Positions 7,500 through 16,580 of a stretch of 64,000 nucleotides of DNA are shown piece by piece. The translations under genes and the position numbers were made by a program. How positions within the stretch are numbered: position 1 is the stretch's first letter; every line of letters starts with the position of its first letter. The stretch comes from Paenactinomyces guangxiensis (GTDB taxonomy: Bacteria > Bacillota > Bacilli > Thermoactinomycetales > Thermoactinomycetaceae), in contig NZ_JAECVR010000003.1 in the NCBI RefSeq assembly GCF_016055185.1, positions 1-64,000 of the forward strand, written 5' to 3'. Below the pieces are notes generated by a model, which did no database searches, was not told the origin of the DNA, and worked only from the letters and a program-made list of their open reading frames with translations.

Positions 7500-7682
7500 T
7501 TAATCTTTTGGCTCTCGTTTTTTTCCCACAGAGCCGCCAGTAATTCCCACTTGCCCCCATGATTCCAAAATTGTGTCTGTCAGCGGAGTACTCACTTCAA
7601 CGCCATACAGGTCAAACTTGTTAACGGCCGGATTTTGACGTCTCTGCACCTTTTCTTCGTTCTTTTTTTCTTTTTTTCCCAT
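7500..7682 (-). CDS. Small hypothetical protein (60 aa)
   Basis: ATG 7680-7682 lies behind GGAGGG and opens MGKKEKKNEEKVQRR, a highly basic stretch. A globular-looking tail follows with VNKFDLYGVEVSTPLTDTI and a Gly-rich GITGGSVGKKREP end. I do not recognise the family. The strong ribosome binding site and codon pattern favour a real gene. Longer upstream starts lack such a site. It stands alone between the integrase-bounded module and the EamA transporter. Confidence 0.55.
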   Translation of the reverse strand: MGKKEKKNEEKVQRRQNPAVNKFDLYGVEVSTPLTDTILESWGQVGITGGSVGKKREPKD

Positions 7683-7872
7683 TCTGCATCCCTCCAGTGT
7701 CGGGGAATTACAGGTTAGTATACCTTTATGGCCGATCATGCATGTACGGGCTAGTTGGCCGTTTTTTGCGATAAGTATGTGTAACCAAAAGAGTGAGATT
7801 TCATAAATAATCCTTCCCTTACCAAAAAAAAACGGAATGATTCTAATCCCCCGCTTCCACCCGGTATCTTAT

Positions 7873-8838
7873 TTAAACATGATGTATTCTTTCCTTTTGT
7901 TCCTGCCCTGTCGGGGAAGGAGCGGCACGGTGATTCACCAGCCAGACTCCGAGAAGCATAAGGGCGGAGCCGATCAATTGAACCGGTGTCGGCACATCAT
8001 TTAAAATCAGCCCGGCCAACACCAATCCGGAAACTGGCACAAAGTACATAAATACGGCGGCTCTTGGTGCCCCGATTCCTTTAACGCCAATATAATAGAA
8101 CCAATTTGCGATCACCGTGGGAAACAGAGCGAGGTAGAACTGATTGGCCCAAAAACCGGCACTGAGCCCGGACCACTGGACCTTACTCAGATCGGAGATT
8201 GCAAAAAATCCGAGTGCGATTGAGCCGAAAAGCATCGCATAGGCTGTTGCAGGCATGGGATCGACCTTATGCAGCAACTTTCTGCCAAGAAGTGTATAGA
8301 CCGACCAGCACACGGCAGCGGCTAAGAACAGCAGGTCACCCGTCATGCGGCGGATGTTCACAACTTCCCCCAGACCGATGGCAGAAAAGAAAACAAGTGA
8401 TCCGATTAAAGCGAGGCATAGTCCGCCCACTTGTTTTCTGCCCAGTTTTTCCTTGAGAAAAAGAGCTGCCAGCAACACGGTAACCGCCGGGCTCAAAGTG
8501 GGAATAATCATGGTTCCGTCCGATGCCCGTGAAAAGGCTAGCCCCCAAAAGAAAAGAAGATTATAGACGGCAACACCCAGAAGCCCGAGGATGGCAAGGC
8601 CAAACCAGCTTTCACGGGGGACTGTGCGGATCTCTTTCCGGCGGGTGCGGAGAAATAACAACATGAAAAGGGCTGCAAGACCAAATCGGATCAGAGCCGC
8701 TACCGATGGCGGAACCGAATCGATGGCGACTTTGGATGATACAAAGGCACTGCCCCAAAAAACCATGGTAGTGATTAGCACAAAGTAAGACATTCGGTGT
8801 CCCGGATCGGATGGATGAGTGGCGGAGCCTTTTGTCAT
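7873..8838 (-). CDS. EamA-family (DMT) transporter (321 aa)
   Basis: This drug/metabolite-superfamily permease has ten predicted membrane helices arranged as two EamA repeats: about residues 15-145 (YFVLITTMVFWGSAFVSSK onward) and 165-300. Substrates of such proteins include amino acids and other small metabolites, and cannot be assigned here. ATG 8836-8838 is chosen because AGGAGG lies 8 bases upstream. The GTG three codons earlier would overlap that site. It follows a GntR regulator by 43 bases on the same strand, so the regulator may control it. A poly-T tract on the minus strand near 7825 could end transcription. Confidence 0.88.
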   Translation of the reverse strand: MTKGSATHPSDPGHRMSYFVLITTMVFWGSAFVSSKVAIDSVPPSVAALIRFGLAALFMLLFLRTRRKEIRTVPRESWFGLAILGLLGVAVYNLLFFWGLAFSRASDGTMIIPTLSPAVTVLLAALFLKEKLGRKQVGGLCLALIGSLVFFSAIGLGEVVNIRRMTGDLLFLAAAVCWSVYTLLGRKLLHKVDPMPATAYAMLFGSIALGFFAISDLSKVQWSGLSAGFWANQFYLALFPTVIANWFYYIGVKGIGAPRAAVFMYFVPVSGLVLAGLILNDVPTPVQLIGSALMLLGVWLVNHRAAPSPTGQEQKERIHHV

Positions 8839-8881
8839 AGGGAGCACCTCCTTTTTATCTTTAGCGGGGGAGAAAATCAGG

Positions 8882-9547
8882 CTAAATCAATTTGTAGATT
8901 TCTTCCATCGGGCGTAACCAGTTTTGCTTCATCACTGCCGCGGCTGTATCTTTATCTCCCCGTTCAAGTGCCTCAATCATCGCAGCATGTTCTGCAACAG
9001 ACTCATGCCCGGCCGAGGCAGGTTGTTGCAGAAAAACGTACTTGAGCCGGCGGATATGCATTTGCAAATTGGAGATAAAGGAAACAAGGTACGGATTGGC
9101 AGCCGCTTCAACGATGATATTGTGAAACTGCTCATCCAGTTCCATCGCCTGAAACGGCTGATGCTGGCCGAGAATCCGGGCAAACTTTTCATTTACCTCC
9201 CGCAAGCGTTCAATCTGTTCCGGCAAAATCTTGGACGCCGCCAGTTCGGCTGCCAGAGCTTGCAAAGAAGCGAGAGGCGGATAAACCTTCAAAATATCTT
9301 CTTTTTCTATGGTTGTCACCCGCGTATCCCTTCCCCGGTGCATTTCGACAAACCCTTGCATTTCGAGAAGCTGCAATGCTTCGCGAACCGGAGTTCTGCT
9401 CATTCCCAATGCTTCTGCCAGCTCGGCATCATTCAGTTTTTCACCCGGTTGAAGCGTTCCGTCTATAATCCAGTGTTGCACCTGGGCAAAAGCGCGTTCT
9501 TTTGCAGACACTTGAATCGGCTTAGAGAAGCCTTTCGGTATCGGCAT
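8882..9547 (-). CDS. GntR-family transcriptional regulator, FadR/FCD subgroup (221 aa)
   Basis: The N-terminal winged helix (about residues 15-75) includes LNDAELAEALGMSRTPVREA and the wing LLEMQGFVEMHRGRDTRV. The C-terminal helical FCD domain (about 85-215) contains the metal or ligand positions Asp and His in ELDEQFHNIIVEAAANPYL and the late His in AGHESVAEHAAMIEA. FadR-type regulators bind small organic acids and usually act on adjacent genes. The start ATG follows AAGGGGTGA. The EamA transporter gene lies directly downstream and is the obvious candidate target. Confidence 0.9.
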   Translation of the reverse strand: MPIPKGFSKPIQVSAKERAFAQVQHWIIDGTLQPGEKLNDAELAEALGMSRTPVREALQLLEMQGFVEMHRGRDTRVTTIEKEDILKVYPPLASLQALAAELAASKILPEQIERLREVNEKFARILGQHQPFQAMELDEQFHNIIVEAAANPYLVSFISNLQMHIRRLKYVFLQQPASAGHESVAEHAAMIEALERGDKDTAAAVMKQNWLRPMEEIYKLI

Positions 9548-9696
9548 CAGTCATCACCCCTTAACGAAGAACTCCCATACGTCCCTATAAGGTAAGTCAC
9601 CGTTTATTTGCTTCTTCAAAATTAATATATTACATATGAATGTGATATTCAAGAATAGTGATATAACTATTTTCATTTTTTTGCTGCATACAGACA

Positions 9697-9731
9697 TAAT
9701 TAAACCGACTCCCTGTATGCCGGGGAGCCGG
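9697..9731 (-). terminator. Terminator after the S66 peptidase gene
   Basis: On the minus strand CCGGCTCCC and GGGAGTCGG form a stem around CGGCATACA, followed by TTTAATT. It isolates the peptidase gene from the GntR gene. The rest of 9548-9808 is AT-rich and shows no gene. Confidence 0.7.
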
Positions 9732-9808
9732 CTCCTTCGATAAATAAAACTATACATATACATGAACATTTGCTGGCTATAGATCCTGTTCCAAACGACA
9801 GGCTAACA

Positions 9809-10822
9809 CTATTTAAAATATTGCCAAACAGTCCCTTTGCCGCCTTCTGCTTCTACTTCGGCATAAGCTCCGTTGATCAAAGTGATTTGCGGAGGGACAT
9901 GGCCACAATCAATGTCATAAATAATGGGTATTTGCAGCTCGTCAGAAAGTTCTTGATAAATGTCTTCAATTGTATAGTTCTCTACCGGATGATTGGCAGG
10001 ACTCCGGCCAAACATAATTCCTGAACATTGTTCAAACCAGCCCGCTAACTTCATTTGCACAAGTGACCTGCGTAAATCCGTTGTTGTCATATCACAATTT
10101 TCAAAATACCATAAAACAGATTCCCCGTTGGTAAACTGTTTTCTGAAGCCTTGTACATCACCGAATGGTGTACCGATTAAGTGTCGAATGACATCTATAC
10201 ACCCGCCTAGCAAACGTCCTTGTATTTTCACAGGATTACTGGAAGCGGTTTTCCAGCAGGTTTGTTCCGTTAAATGAAAAACACATGGTGTAGGGTTATG
10301 GTGCTGCCATTCTCTTTGATATTTTGCTGAGGAATGTTGCCGTACGGACCCTCCGGCTTCAGTTGATAATACCGTCTGCCACATCGCTGTCGTATCGTCC
10401 CAATACTCTCCTCTTAAATCGACGAAATTAGGTCCATGGGCAGTTGCGACCCCCGTCTTTAAAGTGATTGCCAATAACAATACACTTGTATCCGAGTAGC
10501 CTAATAACCACTTTTTATTTATATTTTCAAAATCTACATATTCCAGCATCTCAATCAATAAATGCCCGCCCCAGGGAGGAATGATGAGATTGACCTGTTC
10601 GTCTTGCATCATTTGATTAAATTCATCGGCACGTTTTTGGGCAGGCGATGATTTCGCCTTGTTTTGCGTCCAGACCGTATCTCCGCAAACAACTTTAAAT
10701 CCTCTCTTTTCCATGCGGCTTAACGCAAGTTTAAACATATCATGCAACTCAGCCTGTACCCCGGATGAGGGGGCTGTTACTCCAATTGTTGCCCCTTTTT
10801 GCAAAAGCGGATATATGATCAT
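9809..10822 (-). CDS. S66-family LD-carboxypeptidase / MccF-like serine peptidase (337 aa)
   Basis: The protein belongs to the S66 family, whose members trim muropeptides (LdcA) or inactivate microcin C-type compounds (MccF). The nucleophile Ser lies in WLLGYSDTSVL (about residue 110). The Glu in VLWYFENCD and the His in DIDCGHVPPQ near the C-terminus complete the expected Ser-Glu-His triad. Cytoplasmic location is expected, since no signal peptide is visible. ATG 10820-10822 is chosen. A TTG five codons upstream also exists, and the purine-rich GGGGGGTAGAAGG before the ATG is an imperfect binding site. Its single-gene context does not tell LdcA from MccF function. Confidence 0.88.
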   Translation of the reverse strand: MIIYPLLQKGATIGVTAPSSGVQAELHDMFKLALSRMEKRGFKVVCGDTVWTQNKAKSSPAQKRADEFNQMMQDEQVNLIIPPWGGHLLIEMLEYVDFENINKKWLLGYSDTSVLLLAITLKTGVATAHGPNFVDLRGEYWDDTTAMWQTVLSTEAGGSVRQHSSAKYQREWQHHNPTPCVFHLTEQTCWKTASSNPVKIQGRLLGGCIDVIRHLIGTPFGDVQGFRKQFTNGESVLWYFENCDMTTTDLRRSLVQMKLAGWFEQCSGIMFGRSPANHPVENYTIEDIYQELSDELQIPIIYDIDCGHVPPQITLINGAYAEVEAEGGKGTVWQYFK

Positions 10823-11041
10823 CCTTCTACCCCCCAAACATTTTCTATGATTTTATCAAGCCAAAGTTATTTGAACAATAGTTCTTTCATAATTCTTACT
10901 CAACAAATCGCCCTTAATAGGAAGGATCATCCCTCTCATTTAAACATTTCAAGCTGTTGTATTACGCATACTTTTTATTCGGCAATGTCTTGTTTTCCTT
11001 GAATCCGGCGTTATAGTGCGATGACGGATGATTTGTCGAAC

Positions 11042-11069
11042 TTGACTAATGGGATGAATAGTGTAAAAT
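11042..11069 (+). promoter_or_regulatory. Promoter of the metE riboswitch transcript
   Basis: TTGACT (11042-11047) and TAAAAT (11064-11069) are separated by 16 bases. They lie about 20 bases before the cobalamin riboswitch. Confidence 0.6.
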
Positions 11070-11084
11070 AAACTGAAATAACCG

Positions 11085-11310
11085 AATATAGTGGGAACAG
11101 GTACTTCAGGAAGAGTTCCTGAAGTTTAAAAGGGAAACCGGTGAGATTCCGGTGCGGTCCCGCCACTGTCACAGGGGAATCAGCTAAAGGGTAAAGCCAC
11201 TTATGTTACATAGGGAAGGCATTTAGCTGATGTTGATCCTGGAGCCAGGAGACCTGCCTGTTCTGACAACACTGTCAGACCTACGGTAGATAGGAAGGTG
11301 TTGAAATGTA
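11085..11310 (+). ncRNA. Cobalamin (B12) riboswitch upstream of metE
   Basis: The sequence carries the conserved B12-box core AAAGGGAAACCGGTGAGATT, then CCGGTGCGGTCCCGCCACTGT, and later the GCCAGGAGACCTGCC element typical of cobalamin riboswitches, in the expected order and spacing. It lies between a sigma-A-type promoter and a strong intrinsic terminator directly before metE. Binding of adenosylcobalamin would favour the terminator and shut off the B12-independent methionine synthase. Confidence 0.93.
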
Positions 11311-11347
11311 AGAGCTGAAGTCTTGCCCATCACTTGACTTTGATCAC

Positions 11348-11391
11348 AAAGGCATTTCCACTTTTTTACTATTGCGTGGAAGTGCCTTTTT
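11348..11391 (+). terminator. Riboswitch expression-platform terminator before metE
   Basis: AAAGGCATTTCCAC pairs with GTGGAAGTGCCTT around a 14-base loop, followed by TTTTTG. Only 7 bases separate it from the metE ribosome binding site, so it serves as the on/off element of the riboswitch. Confidence 0.85.
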
Positions 11392-11410
11392 GTTTACGGA
11401 GGGAAACCAT

Positions 11411-13708
11411 TTGAAAAAGATGAAAGTGAGCAATCTGGGATATCCGCGAATCGGGGCAAAACGAGAATGGAAAAAAGCACTGGAATCTTTCTGGGACGGG
11501 AAATTGGATGCACCCGGGCTTGAAAAAAGAATGAAAGAAATCCGGCTGGATCACCTTCAAACGCAACGATTAAAAGGGGTCGACCTCATTCCGGTCAATG
11601 ACTTTACCTGCTATGACCACATGTTGGACATGGCAACCATGTTTGGCTGGGTTCCAAAACGTTTTAACCATCAGGGAGGGCCTGTCCCACTCCAGGACTA
11701 TTTTGCTATGGCACGCGGGAAACAGGATGCCGTTGCATGTGAGATGACCAAATGGTTTAATACCAACTACCATTACATTGTTCCCGAATATGAAGAAGAG
11801 ATGGAATTCAGCCTTTTGGAGAACCGGCCTCTCAAAGCTTTCAGGGAAGCGAAGGAGGAACTCGGGATCGATGGCAAACCGGTGATCATTGGTCCTTACA
11901 CTTTTTTAAAACTGTCTAAAGGTTATTCTTCAGGACAATTTGAAAATCTGTTAAACAGGCTGATTCCTCTCTATATACAAATGCTTGGAGAATTGGCGGA
12001 GGCGGGCTGTAGTTGGGTTCAGATGGACGAGCCTGTCTTCGTTGCTGATCTTTCCAAAGAAGATATGAAACTTGCCAAAGAGATATATAACCAGTTCAAA
12101 CGTGCGGTCCCTGAGATTCATTTGATCATTCAAACTTATTTTGACTCGGTTGAGCATTATGAGGATTTAATATCCTTTCCCGCAGCCGGCATTGGCCTTG
12201 ATTTTGTGCACGGGAAAACAGGAAACTTAGATTCAATTCGCAAATACGGTTTCCCTGCTGACAAATGTTTAGGGATTGGTTGCATTGACGGAAGAAACAT
12301 ATGGCGGAATCATTTACAAGAGACGATCCGGTTTATTCAAGAATTGGACGATTTTATTTCCCCGAGAGAATGGTTTTTACAGCCTTCTTGCAGCTTATTG
12401 CATGTTCCGGTACGGAAGGATCAGGAAACCGATCTGGATTCGGTTCTCTATCGCTCTTTGTCCTTTGCCGATGAGAAACTGGAAGAATTACATTTGCTCA
12501 AACAGGCACTCTCCCATGGCAGTGAATCGATCTCCGAACAGCTGAATGCCGCAGCCGAAGCACTGGATGACCTCTCCACCCATGAAATGCGCCATCGCCC
12601 TTCGGTGCGAAAACATTTGAAACATTTAAGAGAAGAAGAATTTAACCGCAAGAGCCCTTTTCAAATCCGCCAGCAGATCCAACGGGAATATTTACAATTG
12701 CCACTGTTGCCAACAACCACAATCGGCAGTTTTCCGCAAACGCCGGAAGTAAGAAAGGCACGGAGAAAATGGAGGATCAAGGAGTGGACACAGGAACAGT
12801 ACGATGAATTTATGCAAACAGAAATTCAAAAATGGATGCAAATCCAGGAAGAAATCGGATTAGATGTGCTTGTACACGGAGAATTTGAGCGTAATGATAT
12901 GGTGGAGTTTTTTGGCGAACGGTTAGGCGGGTTTGCTTTCACGAAACACGGTTGGGTACAGTCTTACGGTTCAAGATGTGTAAAACCTCCTATTATCTAT
13001 GGAGATATAGAGTTCAGGTCTCCGATGACGGTGAAAGAAAGCAAATTTGCCCAGTCTTGCACAGAGAAGCCGGTGAAGGGAATGTTGACCGGTCCTGTCA
13101 CCATCCTTCACTGGTCCTTTGTGAGAAATGATCTGTCCAAAAAAGAGGTTGCCGCGCAGATTGCACTTGCCTTACGTCAAGAGGTACAATCACTCGAAGC
13201 AAATGGAATCCGCATCATTCAGGTAGATGAGCCGGCCCTCCGTGAAGGATTACCTTTAAAGAAAAAGAATTGGAACCATTATTTAGAGTGGGCGGTTCGA
13301 TCGTTTCGTCTAGCCACTTCAGCGGTTGATGACCGGACCCAGATTCATACCCATATGTGTTACAGCCAATTTGACGATATCATGGAATCGATTCAACAAC
13401 TGGATGCTGATGTGATTTCCATTGAAGCTTCGCGAAGCCACGGGGAACTGATTCAGACGCTCAGAAATCATTCCTATAAAAAAGGAATCGGTCTCGGTGT
13501 CTATGATATTCACAGTCCCAGAATTCCCTCAGCAGATGAGATAAAAACGCAGATCGAACATGCTTTGCTGGTCTGTGACAGGCAATTATTCTGGGTTAAT
13601 CCTGATTGCGGGCTAAAAACAAGAAAACAAGAGGAAGTGATCCATTCTTTAACCCACATGGTTACAGCAGCGAAACTTGTCAGGAGCGAAATTGCCCGGA
13701 ATGTATGA
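11411..13708 (+). CDS. metE: Cobalamin-independent methionine synthase MetE (765 aa)
   Basis: MetE transfers a methyl group from 5-methyltetrahydropteroyl-triglutamate to homocysteine to make methionine without B12. The N-terminal barrel begins [20 protein letters not shown]. The C-terminal catalytic barrel carries [10 protein letters not shown], the zinc ligands in [11 protein letters not shown] and the late Cys of NPDCGLKTR, and the Glu of [12 protein letters not shown] choose TTG 11411 because GGAGGG lies 7 bases upstream. The ATG at 11420 would be 16 bases from it. The full-length product matches the usual 750-765 residues. Control is by the preceding cobalamin riboswitch, which implies that the cell also has the B12-dependent enzyme MetH or imports B12. 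Confidence 0.96.
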   Translation: MKKMKVSNLGYPRIGAKREWKKALESFWDGKLDAPGLEKRMKEIRLDHLQTQRLKGVDLIPVNDFTCYDHMLDMATMFGWVPKRFNHQGGPVPLQDYFAMARGKQDAVACEMTKWFNTNYHYIVPEYEEEMEFSLLENRPLKAFREAKEELGIDGKPVIIGPYTFLKLSKGYSSGQFENLLNRLIPLYIQMLGELAEAGCSWVQMDEPVFVADLSKEDMKLAKEIYNQFKRAVPEIHLIIQTYFDSVEHYEDLISFPAAGIGLDFVHGKTGNLDSIRKYGFPADKCLGIGCIDGRNIWRNHLQETIRFIQELDDFISPREWFLQPSCSLLHVPVRKDQETDLDSVLYRSLSFADEKLEELHLLKQALSHGSESISEQLNAAAEALDDLSTHEMRHRPSVRKHLKHLREEEFNRKSPFQIRQQIQREYLQLPLLPTTTIGSFPQTPEVRKARRKWRIKEWTQEQYDEFMQTEIQKWMQIQEEIGLDVLVHGEFERNDMVEFFGERLGGFAFTKHGWVQSYGSRCVKPPIIYGDIEFRSPMTVKESKFAQSCTEKPVKGMLTGPVTILHWSFVRNDLSKKEVAAQIALALRQEVQSLEANGIRIIQVDEPALREGLPLKKKNWNHYLEWAVRSFRLATSAVDDRTQIHTHMCYSQFDDIMESIQQLDADVISIEASRSHGELIQTLRNHSYKKGIGLGVYDIHSPRIPSADEIKTQIEHALLVCDRQLFWVNPDCGLKTRKQEEVIHSLTHMVTAAKLVRSEIARNV

Positions 13709-13723
13709 TGTTAACAAATCATG

Positions 13724-13755
13724 AATCCCGTCCCCGCCTTCATTGGCGGGGATTA
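13724..13755. terminator. Bidirectional terminator between metE and rsmB
   Basis: AATCCCGTCCCCGCC and GGCGGGGATT form a GC-rich stem with a TTCATT loop. It lies between two convergent genes and can end both transcripts. Confidence 0.7.
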
Positions 13756-13767
13756 AAGGTCTTGAGA

Positions 13768-15135
13768 TTACTCTTTTTTGATTAAACGGGCGATGAAAAA
13801 GCCATCACTGTGAAAATGATGCGGCAGGATTTGGACCCAGCCTTCTCCCGTCAGAGCTGTCTCCCGCACAATCGGCGGCAACAGCCGGTTCATCTCGGGA
13901 TCAGGTTCAAATTCCGGGTGGCGCTGCAAAAACTGCCCCACTTGTTCACTATTCTCCCGGAGTTCCCAGGTGCATGTACTGTAAAGCAGGGTTCCTCCGG
14001 GACGCAGCAGGGAAGCCACTGTGTCCAGGAGTTCTTTTTGCAGCCTGACCAGGGAATCTATTTGTTGCGCTTCTTTGCTCCATTTGATATCCGGTTTGCG
14101 GCGGATCACCCCCAGGCCTGAACAGGGGGCATCCAATAAAATAGCATCAAATAGAAATCCCTGTTCCAATCGGGCAGGCAATTCCCTGGTATCAAGAGCT
14201 TTCGTCTCCACAATGGCTGTTCCCAGACGATCCGCGTTGGAGCGAATCAGGTCTATTTTATGGGGGTGCAGGTCACACGCAATAATCAAACCTTGATTGT
14301 TCATCTGTTCGGCCAGATGGGTGGTTTTCCCCCCGGGAGCAGCACAGGCATCCAGCACGGTCATGCCTGGTTGGGGGGCCAGCAGACGTCCGACGAGCAT
14401 GGAGCTTTCGTCTTGCACCGTACAAAACCCTTGCTGGTACAAAGAGCTGTAAGCAGGGTTTCCCCCGCCCTGGATAATCACTCCATCCGGCACCACTTCT
14501 GAAGGAACTGCTTCTCCTTCCTGCTTTTCTTTCCACTTGCGGATGAAAGAGTCGCGGTCCGTTTTTAAAGTATTGACGCGGACAGATATTTTGGGCGGGG
14601 TATTATCGGCTTCCATGATTTGTTTTGCCGCCTGGGCACCCACCATTTGCTCCAGGCGTTTGACCAGCCATTCGGGATGAGAATAAGCAATTGCTTTTTC
14701 CGAGGTTGTTTGCGGGTCAGCGGGTAGTGCCAGCTGTTCTTTTTGCCGCAAATACGAACGCAAAACACCATTGACTAAACTGGTGATTCCTTTGTGCCCC
14801 CTTTTTTTGGCGATATGTACTGTTTCGTGAACAGCGGCACGCACTGGTATCTTATCCAGATAAACAAGCTGATAGATTCCCAGTCTGAGAAGTTGTCTGA
14901 CCCAGGGTTGCAGGGAAGCAATCCCTTTTTTAACAAGTTGGTTTAAGATCCAGTCCAATGTGTTTAACCGTTGGATTGATCCGTAAACCAATTCGGTGAC
15001 CAGCCGCTTGTCCCTCTGGTCGAGACGGCTGATCTGTAATGCCCGGTTTAACAAGAGATTGCTGTAAGATTGGTTTTGTTCCACTTGCAAAAGAATATCC
15101 AACGCCCACTCACGGGCCGTTTTACCAGCCATCAT
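13768..15135 (-). CDS. rsmB: 16S rRNA (cytosine-967-C5) methyltransferase RsmB (455 aa)
   Basis: RsmB methylates C967 of 16S rRNA using S-adenosylmethionine. The N-terminal NusB-like RNA-binding domain covers about residues 5-130. The methyltransferase domain has the SAM loop [16 protein letters not shown], motif [18 protein letters not shown] with one catalytic Cys, and [14 protein letters not shown] with the second. The start overlaps the fmt stop by four bases (ATGA), indicating translational coupling. It is the last gene of the def-fmt-rsmB block. In Bacillus the block continues with rlmN, prpC and prkC, but here metE follows on the opposite strand. Confidence 0.95.
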   Translation of the reverse strand: MMAGKTAREWALDILLQVEQNQSYSNLLLNRALQISRLDQRDKRLVTELVYGSIQRLNTLDWILNQLVKKGIASLQPWVRQLLRLGIYQLVYLDKIPVRAAVHETVHIAKKRGHKGITSLVNGVLRSYLRQKEQLALPADPQTTSEKAIAYSHPEWLVKRLEQMVGAQAAKQIMEADNTPPKISVRVNTLKTDRDSFIRKWKEKQEGEAVPSEVVPDGVIIQGGGNPAYSSLYQQGFCTVQDESSMLVGRLLAPQPGMTVLDACAAPGGKTTHLAEQMNNQGLIIACDLHPHKIDLIRSNADRLGTAIVETKALDTRELPARLEQGFLFDAILLDAPCSGLGVIRRKPDIKWSKEAQQIDSLVRLQKELLDTVASLLRPGGTLLYSTCTWELRENSEQVGQFLQRHPEFEPDPEMNRLLPPIVRETALTGEGWVQILPHHFHSDGFFIARLIKKE

Positions 15136-16079
15136 TCATCACCCAGCCGTTCTCCTGCCTCCATCTGGCGTCCACGCGCAAACTCCTCCACCGCCATCCG
15201 TTTTTTACCCGCCGGTTGAACTTCTGTGAGCAGCAGTGACCCTTCGCCGGTTGCCACAACGATCCCGTCTGTCCCGATCCTTTTGACGGTTCCCGGTACT
15301 TCCCGGGCCGGTTCATCCAGCGGCTCTGCCCACCAGACTTTAAATGGCTTCCCTTTCCAGAGGGTAAAGGCGACAGGCCAGGGGTGAAGTCCCCGGACCT
15401 GTTGAGCGATCGCTTTCGCGGAACGGGACCAGTCAATTTTTTCATCCTCGCGGCGGATATTGGGGGCATAGGTTACTTTGCTCTCATCCTGGGGGACAGC
15501 GGTAATCTCCCCTTTAACCAGACGCGGCAGTACTTCTTTCAGCAAGTCTGCCCCTGTCCGGCTCAATTTATCATGCATGGTGCCTGTGTGGTCTTGTTCG
15601 GTAATCGGTACCGACCGCTGGGCAATCATATCCCCTGCGTCCAAGGCTTTCACCATGTACATGATCGTAATCCCTGTCTCTTTTTCACCGTCGATGATTG
15701 CCTTGTGAATCGGCGCTCCCCCGCGATATTTCGGCAATAGGGAAGCATGTACATTGATACAGCCCAAGCGGGGAACATTTAAAATCTCCTCTGGTACGAT
15801 CTGTCCATATGCCGCTGTAACGATCAGATCTGGCTTATATTCCAGAACTTTTTTGATGGCCTCCGGATCGCGTAATTTTTCCGGCTGATAGACAGGAATA
15901 CCATAATTCTGTGCCGCCACTTTTACCGGGGGCGGTGTCAACTCTTTTTTTCTGCCCTTGGGCCGGTCGGGTTGGGTAACAACCGCAACCACCTGATATT
16001 TTTCTTCCACCAGTGCCCGCAAAGAGGGCACCGCAAAATCAGGGGTGCCCATAAAAACAATTCTCACTTGATCACTCAT
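15132..16079 (-). CDS. fmt: Methionyl-tRNA formyltransferase (315 aa)
   Basis: This enzyme formylates initiator Met-tRNA with 10-formyltetrahydrofolate. The product starts [20 protein letters not shown]. The catalytic Asn-His-Asp set lies in [20 protein letters not shown] and the downstream Asp of [11 protein letters not shown]. The C-terminal tRNA-binding domain spans about residues 205-305. ATG 16077-16079 is chosen because GAGGAGGACAGCG precedes it. An upstream extension lacks such a site. The start overlaps the end of def by eight bases, so deformylase and formyltransferase are coupled as in most Bacilli. Confidence 0.96.
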   Translation of the reverse strand: MSDQVRIVFMGTPDFAVPSLRALVEEKYQVVAVVTQPDRPKGRKKELTPPPVKVAAQNYGIPVYQPEKLRDPEAIKKVLEYKPDLIVTAAYGQIVPEEILNVPRLGCINVHASLLPKYRGGAPIHKAIIDGEKETGITIMYMVKALDAGDMIAQRSVPITEQDHTGTMHDKLSRTGADLLKEVLPRLVKGEITAVPQDESKVTYAPNIRREDEKIDWSRSAKAIAQQVRGLHPWPVAFTLWKGKPFKVWWAEPLDEPAREVPGTVKRIGTDGIVVATGEGSLLLTEVQPAGKKRMAVEEFARGRQMEAGERLGDE

Positions 16080-16554
16080 CGCTGTCCTCCTCATTCTCTT
16101 CCGGTCGGAACACTCGTTCAGCGATATCGATAAATAAAACTCCATTCAAATGATCGATTTCATGCTGAAAGGCCCGGGCCAGATAACCGTCAGCCTCAAT
16201 TTCGATCGGCTCGCCATTACGATCTTGCCCGACAACTTTAATGCGGTTGTACCGGCGCACCTCTCCCAATAAGTTTGGGATGCTTAAACATCCCTCCGGC
16301 GGTGAGATTTGCTCTCCGGATTTCTCTGTGATTTCGGGATTAATCATCTCAATCAATCCATCTCCAACATCGACAACGATCGCTCTTTTTAAAATCCCGA
16401 CTTGCGGTGCAGCCAACCCGACACCCTGCGCGTCATACATGGTTTCTGCCATATCATCGAGCAATTTGTGCAAACGGGCATGAAATTTCGTGACTGGTTT
16501 TGCTTTTTCTCTCAAAACAGGATCGGGATACTGGACAATCTTCCGTATCGCCAT
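16072..16554 (-). CDS. def: Peptide deformylase (160 aa)
   Basis: The enzyme removes the formyl group from nascent proteins. All three type-I/II motifs are present: [10 protein letters not shown] (residues 44-53), EGCLSIP with the metal-ligand Cys 89, and QHEIDHLNG with His 131 and His 135 and the catalytic Glu. The short insert-free layout is that of a class I enzyme with an acidic C-terminus ([11 protein letters not shown]). ATG 16552-16554 follows GGGAGG. It lies 26 bases after priA and overlaps fmt. Confidence 0.96.
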   Translation of the reverse strand: MAIRKIVQYPDPVLREKAKPVTKFHARLHKLLDDMAETMYDAQGVGLAAPQVGILKRAIVVDVGDGLIEMINPEITEKSGEQISPPEGCLSIPNLLGEVRRYNRIKVVGQDRNGEPIEIEADGYLARAFQHEIDHLNGVLFIDIAERVFRPEENEEDSDE

Positions 16555-16580
16555 CTTTATTTCCTCCCTTTATTCAGTCA

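Noticed and set aside
9548..9808. Gene in the gap between the GntR and S66 genes
   Set aside because: Only the S66 terminator and AT-rich DNA are visible. The 71-codon minus-strand frame there has low-complexity hydrophobic content and no ribosome binding site.
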